Below are positions 21,607 to 29,490 of a stretch of DNA of 33,785 bases, one piece after another (position 1 is the stretch's first letter; every line of letters starts with the position of its first letter). The translations under genes were made by a program, and so were the position numbers. This DNA is from Acidimicrobiales bacterium (GTDB taxonomy: Bacteria; Actinomycetota; Acidimicrobiia; Acidimicrobiales; MedAcidi-G1), in the NCBI GenBank assembly GCA_030747775.1, contig JASLKB010000005.1, positions 1-33,785 of the forward strand, given 5' to 3'. The notes below the pieces were generated by a model that did not search any database, was not told the DNA's origin, and saw only the letters and a program-made list of their open reading frames with translations.

Positions 21607-23059
21607 GGATGGGGGCCCGGTTGGCCGACCAGTCTTCAATCCGCTCCAGTTGGCCGGCCACCGACAGGAGCTGGTCCTCGCGACCGTAGGCGCCCACCAG
21701 TTGGACGCCGACCGGCAGGCCGTCTGACGATCCGATGGGTAGGGAGATGGCCGGCTGGCCGGTGCAGTTGAACGGCGAGGTGTACACCGAATAGGGCAGT
21801 GAACCCTTTGATCCCCGGACCGGGTCGTCGTCGGTTGGGGTGAGTTCGCCGATGTGGGCGGGTGGCTGGGCGGTGGTCGGTGTGAGCAGCAGGTCGAAGT
21901 AGTTCCACCACGAGGCCATGGAGCGGCGCCAGCCGCCGAGGATTCCCTGGGATCTGATGTAGTCGGGGGCCGTGTATCCCCTTCCAAGTTCGGCCATGGC
22001 CCAGGTGCCGGGTTCGACGTCATCAGCGGTGACGGTGCGACCCAACTGCTCGCCCAGCGTCACGAGGCTGACCACAGCAGTGGCTGACCAGTTGACGGTG
22101 AACGCCCAGGCCATCTCCTGCAGCTCACCCAGCTGGAGGAAGGCCTCCGGGCGTGACTCGACCACTTCGTGGCCTAGGCCGGTCAGCAGATCGGCGGTGC
22201 GTCGTGTGGCCGCCTCACAGTCCGGATGGGTCTCGAGTCGGTGGTTGTCGGGCATGAGTCCGATCCGCAGCTGGCCGGGATCGGCATCGACGCACTCCGC
22301 GTAGGGGCGACCGTGGTCCGGTGCCACCACGCCGTCACCGCGGAAGGGGATGGCCGTGGCGTCCAGGATGGCTGCCGTGTCGCGCACGGTGTGGCTAACC
22401 ACGTGCTGGCACGAGAACGACCATTCTTCCTTCGGGCTCTGGGAGATACGACCCCGGGACGGTTTAAGGCCCACCAGACCGCACATGGCGGCCGGGATAC
22501 GGATGGACCCGCCGCCATCGCTGGCGTGGGCCGCCGGGAGCATGCCGGAGGCCACCGAGGCGGCCGCCCCGCCCGACGAGCCACCGGTGCTGTGCTCGAC
22601 GTTCCACGGGTTGCGGGTTGGCCCGTGTGCATGGGGTTCGGTGGTGGCCACCAGCCCCAGCTCGGGGGTGTTGGTCCGGCCGATGATGACGAAGCCGGCC
22701 TCTTTGTACCGGGTGACCAGACCTGAGTCCTCGTCGGCGGTGAAGTCGGCGTCCTTCAGGGCCTGGATGCCGGCGTGGTGGGGCTGGCCGGCCTCGGTGG
22801 CCCACAGGTCCTTGATCAGCATCGGTACGCCGCGGAACGGTCCATCGGGTAGGTCGGGTGAGGCGGCCAGATCGAGGGCCTTTTCGTACTGCTTGTGGAT
22901 GACCGCGTTCAGGTCGCCGTTGAGGCGCTCGATTCGGTTGATGGTGGCTTGTACGGCCTCAACCGGTGAGAGGTGACCTTCGCGGATCAGGCTGGCCAAG
23001 CCAACGGCGTCGGTTCGGGCCAGTTCGGCATCGGACGTGGGAAGGGGGGAGCGACTCAT
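21599..23059 (-). CDS. Amidase, amidase-signature family (NylA/GatA-like)
   Basis: A 486-residue amide hydrolase. The Ser-cisSer-Lys triad is visible as Lys83 (GVPMLIKDL), Ser161 in STGGSSGGAAASVASG and nucleophile Ser185 in SDGGGSIRIPAAMCGLVGLKPSRGR. The C-terminal TGQPAISLPIGSSDGLPVGVQLVGAYGREDQLL is standard. Among family members it most resembles 6-aminohexanoate-cyclic-dimer hydrolase-type amidases rather than GatA, judging by length and the NPWNVEHSTGG context; there are no gatB or gatC genes nearby. It may supply amide hydrolysis to the neighbouring heterocycle cluster. It has its own -10 element 29 bases after the regulator gene. Confidence 0.92.
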   Translation of the reverse strand: MSRSPLPTSDAELARTDAVGLASLIREGHLSPVEAVQATINRIERLNGDLNAVIHKQYEKALDLAASPDLPDGPFRGVPMLIKDLWATEAGQPHHAGIQALKDADFTADEDSGLVTRYKEAGFVIIGRTNTPELGLVATTEPHAHGPTRNPWNVEHSTGGSSGGAAASVASGMLPAAHASDGGGSIRIPAAMCGLVGLKPSRGRISQSPKEEWSFSCQHVVSHTVRDTAAILDATAIPFRGDGVVAPDHGRPYAECVDADPGQLRIGLMPDNHRLETHPDCEAATRRTADLLTGLGHEVVESRPEAFLQLGELQEMAWAFTVNWSATAVVSLVTLGEQLGRTVTADDVEPGTWAMAELGRGYTAPDYIRSQGILGGWRRSMASWWNYFDLLLTPTTAQPPAHIGELTPTDDDPVRGSKGSLPYSVYTSPFNCTGQPAISLPIGSSDGLPVGVQLVGAYGREDQLLSVAGQLERIEDWSANRAPIHA

Positions 23060-23067
23060 ATCCGCGG

Positions 23068-23073
23068 ACCGTA
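23068..23073 (-). promoter_or_regulatory. Leaderless -10 of the amidase gene (TACGGT)
   Basis: On the minus strand TACGGT is followed by eight bases and the ATG at 23057-23059, within the 29-base gap after the regulator gene. Confidence 0.4.
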
Positions 23074-23088
23074 TCGGAGCGACCCGAC

Positions 23089-23487
23089 TTAGTCGGTCTC
23101 GGCGCGCTCCAGGTAGTTGTACACGGTGAAGCGGCTCACTCCGAGTGCCTCGGCCACGTCCTCTACCGATTTACGCAGGGTGAACGCCCCCCGTTCGTTG
23201 AGCAGGGCGACGGCCTCCTGTTTCTGGGACCGGTCCATCTCAGCGCACGGCAGGCCGATGTCGTGCTCCACCTCGGCGATGAGTGTGGGGAGGGCATCGT
23301 GCAGGTCGAGGTGGGGGTCCGGGCGTCGAACGGCGGCCAGCACAGCGCCGTCCCAAACCACCTCGAGGTCGTCGTCGGTGGCCTCGTCGGTGGGAAGAAG
23401 CGTTGCACCGAGAGCGTCGACGATCGGCTGAAGCATGGTCAGGGGCGCGTTCGGCAACTCTTCCGGCGGCGTCTCTGGCGGGGCCAC
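23089..23487 (-). CDS. YheO/DauR-like HTH transcriptional regulator, short form
   Basis: The 132-residue protein has a C-terminal block, MDRSQKQEAVALLNERGAFTLRKSVEDVAEALGVSRFTVYNYLERA (about 84-129), matching the HTH_22 domain of YheO/DauR regulators, including the 'VA..LGVS..TVYNYL' recognition helix. The region before it (LQPIVDALGATLLPTDEATDDDLEVVWDGAVLAAVRRPD) resembles the start of their PAS-like domain, but about 80 residues of that domain are missing compared with the usual 220-240. Longer frames upstream overlap the divergent FAD gene and are rejected; the GTG at 23485-23487 sits six bases from a TATGGT -10. It probably controls the divergent molybdenum hydroxylase operon. Confidence 0.72.
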   Translation of the reverse strand: MAPPETPPEELPNAPLTMLQPIVDALGATLLPTDEATDDDLEVVWDGAVLAAVRRPDPHLDLHDALPTLIAEVEHDIGLPCAEMDRSQKQEAVALLNERGAFTLRKSVEDVAEALGVSRFTVYNYLERAETD

Positions 23488-23493
23488 GGGGGC

Positions 23494-23499
23494 ACCATA
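23494..23499 (-). promoter_or_regulatory. Leaderless -10 of the regulator gene (TATGGT)
   Basis: On the minus strand TATGGT is followed by six bases and then GTG at 23485-23487. This also fixes the regulator start. Confidence 0.5.
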
Positions 23500-23513
23500 G
23501 CCTTGGTCCGATA

Positions 23514-23535
23514 GTTGACAGAATGTTGACGAATG
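23514..23535. promoter_or_regulatory. Direct repeat in the divergent promoter region, candidate regulator operator
   Basis: TTGACAGAATG (23515-23525) is followed immediately by TTGACGAATG (23526-23535); each copy is also preceded by G. The pair sits in the 70-base gap between the HTH regulator and the FAD subunit gene, upstream of the regulator -10 and 22 bases before the FAD start. One copy contains TTGACA, which could also serve as a plus-strand -35. It is likely an operator bound by the adjacent regulator. Confidence 0.5.
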
Positions 23536-23557
23536 TGCCATCGCACGGCAGCATGTC

Positions 23558-24433
23558 GTGGTGACGGTGACCATCGCGACCTCCATCGACGACGCCTGCG
23601 CGGCCCTGGATTCAGATCCTGGGGCTCTCGTGATGGCCGGCGGTACCGATCTCATGGTCGAGGTGAACCGGGGGACCCGTTTGGTCGGCAATGTGGTGGC
23701 CGTTGATCGTGTTCCCGAACTCCGAGGCTGGAGCCTCGAGGGTGACCGTTCCGATGTGCTGCGCCTTGGCGCGGGAACGACGTGTGCCGACCTTGCCGAG
23801 CCCTCCCTGGCCAAGTTGGTGCCCGCCCTCGCCCAGGCAGCTCGCACCGTCGGTTCGCCACAGATCCGCAATGCGGCGACCCTCGGGGGCAACCTGGCTA
23901 CCGCCTCACCGGCCGGCGACACGCTGCCTGTGCTGGCCGCCCTGGACGCCGAGGTCGAGTTGCGATCTTCGGCCGGCACTCGGAGGCTGCCCCTCGACGA
24001 GTTCGTAGTCGGAGTGAAGGTCAACGCCCTGGTTCCAGGTGAGCTCATAACGGCCATCCGGGTACCGGTGCTGAACGGACCTCAGGAGTTCCTCAAGGTC
24101 GGGACCCGCAACGCCATGGTCATCGCCGTCACCTCTCTCGCCCTTGTGGTGGACCGACCCGGGCGCACCGTCCGGGTTGCGCTCGGGTCGGTGGCGCCGG
24201 TTCCAGTCCGGGCCATCGAGGCCGAGGTGCTGGCCGCCGAGCGATGCGACTTCGACGGCATGTCCGTGCCGCCCGATGAGGTGGTGGAACGCTTCGCCAT
24301 CCTGACTGCTGATGCGGCCCGTCCAATCGACGACCATCGCGGTTCCGCGGCCTACCGGCGTCACGCTGTGAGCGTCTTGGCCCGGAGGGCCATCAGGCGG
24401 GCGTTCTCCGGGGTCCCTTCGGTGGCTGCATGA
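23558..24433 (+). CDS. Molybdenum hydroxylase FAD subunit (XdhB/CoxM/PucC-like)
   Basis: A 291-residue flavoprotein that passes electrons from the iron-sulfur subunit to the final acceptor. The FAD pyrophosphate motif AGGTDLM (27-33) and the second motif TLGGNLATASPAGD (108-121) are intact, and the C-terminal domain (RVALGSVAPVPVRAIEAE) is typical. There are three in-frame GTG starts (23558, 23561, 23567); the first is given but any could be right. It overlaps the next gene by ATGA. It is the only FAD subunit for two Mo subunits in this cluster. Confidence 0.9.
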   Translation: MVTVTIATSIDDACAALDSDPGALVMAGGTDLMVEVNRGTRLVGNVVAVDRVPELRGWSLEGDRSDVLRLGAGTTCADLAEPSLAKLVPALAQAARTVGSPQIRNAATLGGNLATASPAGDTLPVLAALDAEVELRSSAGTRRLPLDEFVVGVKVNALVPGELITAIRVPVLNGPQEFLKVGTRNAMVIAVTSLALVVDRPGRTVRVALGSVAPVPVRAIEAEVLAAERCDFDGMSVPPDEVVERFAILTADAARPIDDHRGSAAYRRHAVSVLARRAIRRAFSGVPSVAA

Positions 24434-24924
24434 CCACCTCCGAGGACTTCTCCCTGGTCGTCAACGGCAGTCATCGGTCCGTGGTCGATGCGCTGCCCGG
24501 TGAGAGTCTGTTGTTCGTGCTCCGAGAGCGTCTCGGGCTGATTGGGTCCAAGAACGCATGCGAGGAGGGCGAATGCGGATCATGCACGGTGCGACTCGAC
24601 GGCGAGACCGTGTGCAGTTGCCTCGTGCTGGCCGCGGCCGCCGCCGATCGCGAGGTGGTGACCATCGAGGGCCTGACTTCAGAGGAAGCGGTCCTGTCCG
24701 ATGTGCAGCAGGCGTTCCTGGATGCTGGGGCGGTCCAGTGCGGGTTCTGCACTCCGGGGCTACTCATGGCCGTCGACGCCCTACTCGACGCGGACGACGA
24801 GCCCGATGAACTCACGGTGCGGGAGGCCATCTCGGGCAACCTCTGCCGCTGCACCGGTTACGGACGGATTCTTGACGCCGTGGACCGTGCCGCGTCAGCT
24901 CGGCGCTCGCAGGTGACGCCATGA
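24430..24924 (+). CDS. Molybdenum hydroxylase 2Fe-2S subunit (XdhC/CoxS/PucE-like)
   Basis: The 164 residues carry both clusters of the family: a plant-ferredoxin-type site with C44, C49, C52 and C64 (CEEGECGSC region) and an alpha-helical site with C104, C107, C139 and C141 (CGFCTPG and CRCTGY). It relays electrons from the molybdenum centre to FAD. It overlaps both neighbours by 4 nt, so the three subunits are translated in step. Confidence 0.94.
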   Translation: MTTSEDFSLVVNGSHRSVVDALPGESLLFVLRERLGLIGSKNACEEGECGSCTVRLDGETVCSCLVLAAAAADREVVTIEGLTSEEAVLSDVQQAFLDAGAVQCGFCTPGLLMAVDALLDADDEPDELTVREAISGNLCRCTGYGRILDAVDRAASARRSQVTP

Positions 24925-27248
24925 CTACCCTGGAGGCCGTCAGCCGGACGGCCGCCGGACCGCGGATCGGTGAGAGTGCGCCCCGCCCCGATGGCGTGCC
25001 CAAGGTGACCGGATCCTTCGCTTTTTCCAGCGACTTGCACAATGACCGGATGCTCTGGGGTGGCACCCTTAGGTCGCCGCACGCCGCGGCACGGATCCGG
25101 GGTATCGACGTGGGACCGGCACTGGCTCTTGCCGGTGTGCATGCCGTGCTGACCCACGAGGACGTGCCAGGTAGCCCCACATATGGCCTTATTCATCGGG
25201 ACCAGCCGGTTTTGGCCTCCGACGTCGTCCGCTACGAGGGCGAGCCCGTTGTCGTGGTGGCCGCCGACCATCCCGACATGGTGCGTCGTGCCCTCGCCGT
25301 AATCGAGGTGGACTGGGAACCGACCGAACCTCTGGTGGACCCGGAGTTGGCTGCTGACGCCACCCCGATCCATCCCGACGGAAACGTCATCCGTAGGGTC
25401 CATCTCCGTCACGGTGACCAGACGGTTGCTGACCGACAGGACCTGGTATCGGTGGAGGGGACCTACGAGGTAGGCATGCAGGACCAGGCCTTCCTTGGTC
25501 CGGAGTCCGGGCTGGCGGTCCCCGACGGGGATGGTGGTGTCGACCTTTACGTCGCCACCCAGTGGCTACATGAGGACCGCGACCAGGTAGCGGCCTGTCT
25601 AGGCCTGCCCGACGACAAGGTCCGATTGACGCTGGCCGGCGTTGGTGGCGCGTTCGGTGCCCGTGAGGATCTCAGCCTCCACGTGCATCTGTGCCTACTG
25701 GCCCTGCGAACCGGGCGACCGGTGAAGATGTCCTACGGCCGTGAAGAGAGCTTCCACGGGCACGTGCATCGTCACCCGGCTCGCATGCACTACCGGCACC
25801 TAGCCACCACAGAGGGAGACCTGGTCCGGGTCGAGGCCCGCCTCCTGCTGGACGGCGGGGCCTATGCCTCGTCCAGTAGCGCCGTGATCTCCAACGCCAC
25901 CTGCTTCGCCGTCGGGCCCTACCGCGTGCCGTCGGTTGAGGTCGAGGGCGTGGTGGTACGTACCGACAACCCACCGTGTGGGGCCATGCGGGGCTTCGGC
26001 GCCGTCCAGACCTGCTTCGCCCACGAAGCCCAGATGGACCGGCTGGCTGTCGCCTTGGGCATGGACCCGGTGGACCTCCGCCTCCGCAACGCCCTGGAGC
26101 CAGGTGACCGGCTGCCAACTGGTCAGGTCATCACTGGGACGCTTCCGGTGGCCGAGGTGCTGCGGGCCTGCGCCGGCCATCCATCGGCAGCCGTAGGGCC
26201 GGATGACCCCATGGCCCGTCCAGGTGGGGCTGGCCGTACCGCCGATATCGATGACGTGGTCCGTGGGGAGGCGGTGGCTGTCGGCTTTAAGAACCTGATG
26301 TTTTCCGAGGGATTCGATGACTCCAGCTCCGCACGGTGCGTGCTACACCGCGGGGTGGCCACCATCACCTGCGCGTGCGCCGAGGTCGGGCAGGGCTTCG
26401 TGACCCTGGTGCACCAGATCGTCGGCGAGGTACTGGGTGTAGACGAGGTGGTCCTCGCTCCGGTCGCGACGACGTCCATCGGTTCGGCGGGTTCCACTTC
26501 GGCCAGTCGCCAGACCTGGATGTCCGGTGGGGCCGTGCAGATGGCCTGTGAGTCGGTACGCCGTGAGCTACTCGCTCGGGTGGCGGCCGCCAATGACGTG
26601 TCGGTCCACGACCTCGTCCTCGTCGATGGCCGGATCTTCTCACTTCCCGGTGGTGGGTCGGGCGACGATTACCTGTCGATCGACCTATCCCTGGATGAGG
26701 TGACCGCGGAACCCGTGGAGGCCGACGTGGTGCACCGGCACGCGCCGACCCTTCCCCTTGACGCCGATGGCCAAGGTGACGCGCACGTTTCGTTTTCCGT
26801 GTCGGCCCATCGGGCCATCGTCGACGTGGATCCCGACCTCGGGCTGGTAAAGGTTGTCGAGTTGACTACCGCCCAGGACGTCGGTCGGGTGCTCCACCCG
26901 CTGCAGGTTCTTGGCCAGTTGGAGGGGGGTGCGGCCCAGGGACTCGGTCTAGCCGTCATGGAGGAGGTTCAGGTCACCGACGGCCGCATCCGGAACGCCT
27001 CTTTCACCGACTACCTGATCCCCACCGCATTGGACATGCCGCCCGTCGAGATTGCCGCCCTCATTGAACAGCCCGAACCGGGCGCACCGTTCGGAGCCAA
27101 GGGCATCGGTGAACCTCCAGCTATTTCGTCTACAGCAGCGGTGGCCGGTGCCTTGCGCGACGCAACCGGTCTAGACCTGCCCCGGGTGCCCGTCCGTCCG
27201 GACGACATCTGCTTGGCCAGCGGTTCTGCCTTAGATGAGGCCGATTGA
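24921..27248 (+). CDS. Molybdenum hydroxylase large subunit (xanthine dehydrogenase PucD/XdhA-like)
   Basis: A 775-residue molybdopterin subunit. An N-terminal hammerhead domain (VPKVTGSFAFSSDL, YEGEPVVVVAADHPDMVRRAL) is followed by GVGGAFGAREDLSLHVHLCLLALRTGRPVKM, PPCGAMRGFGAVQTCFAHE, CAEVGQGF and SASRQTWMSGGAVQMAC, and the catalytic Glu731 in GAKGIGEPPA. The overall pattern is closest to PucD-type xanthine dehydrogenase of purine catabolism, although related aldehyde or N-heterocycle hydroxylases share it. It oxidises a C-H bond next to a ring nitrogen using water. The TGA stop overlaps the TTG start of the following hydrolase. Confidence 0.9.
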   Translation: MTTLEAVSRTAAGPRIGESAPRPDGVPKVTGSFAFSSDLHNDRMLWGGTLRSPHAAARIRGIDVGPALALAGVHAVLTHEDVPGSPTYGLIHRDQPVLASDVVRYEGEPVVVVAADHPDMVRRALAVIEVDWEPTEPLVDPELAADATPIHPDGNVIRRVHLRHGDQTVADRQDLVSVEGTYEVGMQDQAFLGPESGLAVPDGDGGVDLYVATQWLHEDRDQVAACLGLPDDKVRLTLAGVGGAFGAREDLSLHVHLCLLALRTGRPVKMSYGREESFHGHVHRHPARMHYRHLATTEGDLVRVEARLLLDGGAYASSSSAVISNATCFAVGPYRVPSVEVEGVVVRTDNPPCGAMRGFGAVQTCFAHEAQMDRLAVALGMDPVDLRLRNALEPGDRLPTGQVITGTLPVAEVLRACAGHPSAAVGPDDPMARPGGAGRTADIDDVVRGEAVAVGFKNLMFSEGFDDSSSARCVLHRGVATITCACAEVGQGFVTLVHQIVGEVLGVDEVVLAPVATTSIGSAGSTSASRQTWMSGGAVQMACESVRRELLARVAAANDVSVHDLVLVDGRIFSLPGGGSGDDYLSIDLSLDEVTAEPVEADVVHRHAPTLPLDADGQGDAHVSFSVSAHRAIVDVDPDLGLVKVVELTTAQDVGRVLHPLQVLGQLEGGAAQGLGLAVMEEVQVTDGRIRNASFTDYLIPTALDMPPVEIAALIEQPEPGAPFGAKGIGEPPAISSTAAVAGALRDATGLDLPRVPVRPDDICLASGSALDEAD

Positions 27249-28516
27249 ACGCCGAGCGGAACACGGCCCTTCGTGTCGACGGTGACCGTCTACTGCGGCG
27301 TATCGAGGACTTGGCGGCCATCGGCCCCATCGACGGCGGAGGGTCATGTCGCCTGGCGCTCACCGACGAGGACCGGGCCGGTCGCGACCTGGTCGTGACC
27401 TGGATGCGCGACCTGGGTCTGGATGTGACGATCGATGGCATCGGCAACGTGGTCGGTGTCCGCTCCGGTCGGATCGACGGGCCACCGACCATGACGGGCA
27501 GCCACATCGACACAGTCCGCACGGGGGGTCGCTACGACGGAAACCTTGGGGTTCTGGCAGGCCTGGAACTGGTCGAGACCCTCGAGCGCGAGGGCATCCA
27601 GACCGAGCACCCAGTGGCAGTGGGCTTTTTCACTGACGAAGAGGGCGCGCGGTTCCCGCCGGACATGCTCGGCAGCCTGGTCTACGTGGGCGGCATGGCC
27701 GTCGAGGAAGCCCTAGACGTCGTGGGCATCGACGGCGCCGTGCTTGGGGTCGAACTGGACCGCATCGGCTACCGGGGGACCTCACCGTGCCCTGGTCCAT
27801 CACCCCGGGCGTTCGTGGAACTCCACGTCGAGCAGGGCCCGGTGCTGGAGGCTGAGGGCGTGACCATCGGAGCGGTGACCGGCGTCCAGGGGATCTCGTG
27901 GACCGAATTGACCATCACGGGCCAGTCCAATCACGCTGGGACCACGCCCATGGACCTGCGACACGACCCTGGCTACGTGGCCGCTGCCGTAGCCACCCAC
28001 GTTCGGGAGCTAGCCCTCCGCATGGGGTCGCGACAGGTGGGAACCGTCGGTCGAGTGGAGTTGCAGCCGAACTTGGTCAACGTGGTAGCCGCATCGGCGA
28101 CGATGACCGTGGACCTGCGCAACACCGATGAGGCCCTCTTGCAGGAGGCCGAGGCCGATCTGGCCCGCTTTGTTGCCGATGCAGCGACGGCCGAGGGCGT
28201 AACGGTGGCTGAACGAATCCTGGCTCGCTTCGAGCCGGTGGACTTCGATGATCGGGTGGTCGATACGGTGGCCGCGGTGGCCTCTGACCTGGGCCACACG
28301 GTGCGTCGCATGCCTTCGGGCGCCGGCCATGACGCACAGATGCTGGCTCGGGTGTGCCCGACGGGCATGGTATTCGTCCCCAGCCATGACGGCATCAGCC
28401 ACAATCCGGCCGAACACACCGACCCCGACGACCTGGTGGCCGGCGCCGACGTGCTCTTGCAGACCATCCTCACTCTTGACCGGATGCTCCTCGACAGCGA
28501 CGAGTTGGACCGATGA
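27245..28516 (+). CDS. M20-family Zn hydrolase: N-carbamoyl-L-amino acid / allantoate amidohydrolase type
   Basis: A 423-residue enzyme with the di-metal site of the hydantoinase/carbamoylase branch of M20: His87 and Asp89 in GSHIDTVRTGGRYDGNLGV, bridging Asp98, and the TDEEGARFPPDMLGS motif (130-144). LHVEQGPVLEAEG and ITGQSNHAGTTPM belong to the dimerisation domain, and PSGAGHDAQ near the C-terminus supplies a metal His. These enzymes release ammonia and CO2 from N-carbamoyl groups, for example L-carbamoyl amino acids, allantoate or ureidoglycine. The next enzyme has the same chemistry with another fold. The start is TTG overlapping TGA (TTGA), which may lower translation. Confidence 0.9.
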   Translation: MNAERNTALRVDGDRLLRRIEDLAAIGPIDGGGSCRLALTDEDRAGRDLVVTWMRDLGLDVTIDGIGNVVGVRSGRIDGPPTMTGSHIDTVRTGGRYDGNLGVLAGLELVETLEREGIQTEHPVAVGFFTDEEGARFPPDMLGSLVYVGGMAVEEALDVVGIDGAVLGVELDRIGYRGTSPCPGPSPRAFVELHVEQGPVLEAEGVTIGAVTGVQGISWTELTITGQSNHAGTTPMDLRHDPGYVAAAVATHVRELALRMGSRQVGTVGRVELQPNLVNVVAASATMTVDLRNTDEALLQEAEADLARFVADAATAEGVTVAERILARFEPVDFDDRVVDTVAAVASDLGHTVRRMPSGAGHDAQMLARVCPTGMVFVPSHDGISHNPAEHTDPDDLVAGADVLLQTILTLDRMLLDSDELDR

Positions 28517-29490
28517 CCCGCACCGTCACCATCGGGGCCGCCCAGGTCGGCCCGATCCAACTGGCCGACACGCGGCCGATGGTCGTCGAACGACTCATCT
28601 CCCTGCTCCGTCAGGGGGCCGACGCGGGATGCGACCTGGTCGTCTTCCCCGAACTGGCCCTGACGACCTTCTTTCCGAGGTGGTGGGTCGACGACCTGGC
28701 CGAGGCCGACCAGTTCTACGAGACAGAAATGCCCGGGCCCGAAACTCAGCCCCTGTTCGACGAGGCCCGACGCCTGGGCGTGGGCTTCCACCTCGGGTAT
28801 GCCGAACTGACCCCCGACGGGCATCGCTACAACACGGCGATCCTCGTGGAGCGCGACGGCTCGGTGGTCGGTCGCTATCGCAAGGTCCACCTGCCCGGCC
28901 ACGAGGACCACGAGCCGTGGCGGGCCTTTCAGCACCTGGAGCGCTACTACTTCGAGCCCGGGGACGGCTTCCAGGTGCACGCCGGCTTTGGCGGGGTGGT
29001 GGGAATGGCAATCTGCAACGACCGACGGTGGCCCGAGACCTACCGCAGTCTCGGTTTGCAGGGCTGCGAGTTGGCCCTCATCGGCTACAACACGCCCATC
29101 CACTACGCCCCCGACCCTGACCAGGATCGCCTGCAGGGCTTCCACAACGGACTGGTGCTGCAGTCGGGCGCCTATCAGAACGGAATGTGGGTGGTCGGCG
29201 TGGCCAAGGCGGGTGCCGAGGAGGGCTGCGACCTGCTAGGTGAGAGCGCGATCATCGCCCCTTCGGGAGAGGTCCGGGCCGTGACGGCCACCGTGGGCGA
29301 CGAGTTGGTGGTGGCCAGCGCCGACCTGGATCTGTGCGCCAGATACAAGGAGACCCTCTTCGACTTCGACCGGTATCGCCGCCCCGAGGTCTACGGCCGG
29401 ATCACCGGCCAACGGGGACCGGAGGTGCCACCCGAGGTGCAGGCCGCCCTGGCCGACCTCGGGGAACGAGACGACAGGGCCGGGGCATGA
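28513..29490 (+). CDS. N-carbamoyl-D-amino acid hydrolase-like (nitrilase superfamily)
   Basis: A 325-residue carbon-nitrogen hydrolase with the Glu-Lys-Cys triad: Glu47 (VVFPELALTTFFPRWW), Lys124 (GRYRKVHLPGHEDHEP) and Cys168 (GMAICNDRRWPETYRSLGLQGCEL). The last block, followed by LIGYNTPIHY, is the characteristic signature of DCase (D-carbamoylase), so this branch is likelier than beta-ureidopropionase. It would convert an N-carbamoyl compound into the free amine plus CO2 and ammonia. No hydantoinase is in the window, so the carbamoyl substrate must come from another ring-opening step. It overlaps both neighbours by ATGA. Confidence 0.9.
   Translation: MTRTVTIGAAQVGPIQLADTRPMVVERLISLLRQGADAGCDLVVFPELALTTFFPRWWVDDLAEADQFYETEMPGPETQPLFDEARRLGVGFHLGYAELTPDGHRYNTAILVERDGSVVGRYRKVHLPGHEDHEPWRAFQHLERYYFEPGDGFQVHAGFGGVVGMAICNDRRWPETYRSLGLQGCELALIGYNTPIHYAPDPDQDRLQGFHNGLVLQSGAYQNGMWVVGVAKAGAEEGCDLLGESAIIAPSGEVRAVTATVGDELVVASADLDLCARYKETLFDFDRYRRPEVYGRITGQRGPEVPPEVQAALADLGERDDRAGA

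Noticed and set aside
23488-24057. Long minus-strand extension of the YheO-like regulator
   Set aside because: It runs antisense through the well-supported FAD subunit gene, and its residues are low-complexity Ser/Arg/Thr typical of a shadow frame.
29334-29486. Upstream extension of the fused molybdenum hydroxylase
   Set aside because: These 51 codons lie inside the carbamoylase gene in another frame and have no family similarity; the ATG at 29487 overlaps the previous stop as ATGA and starts at the ferredoxin domain.
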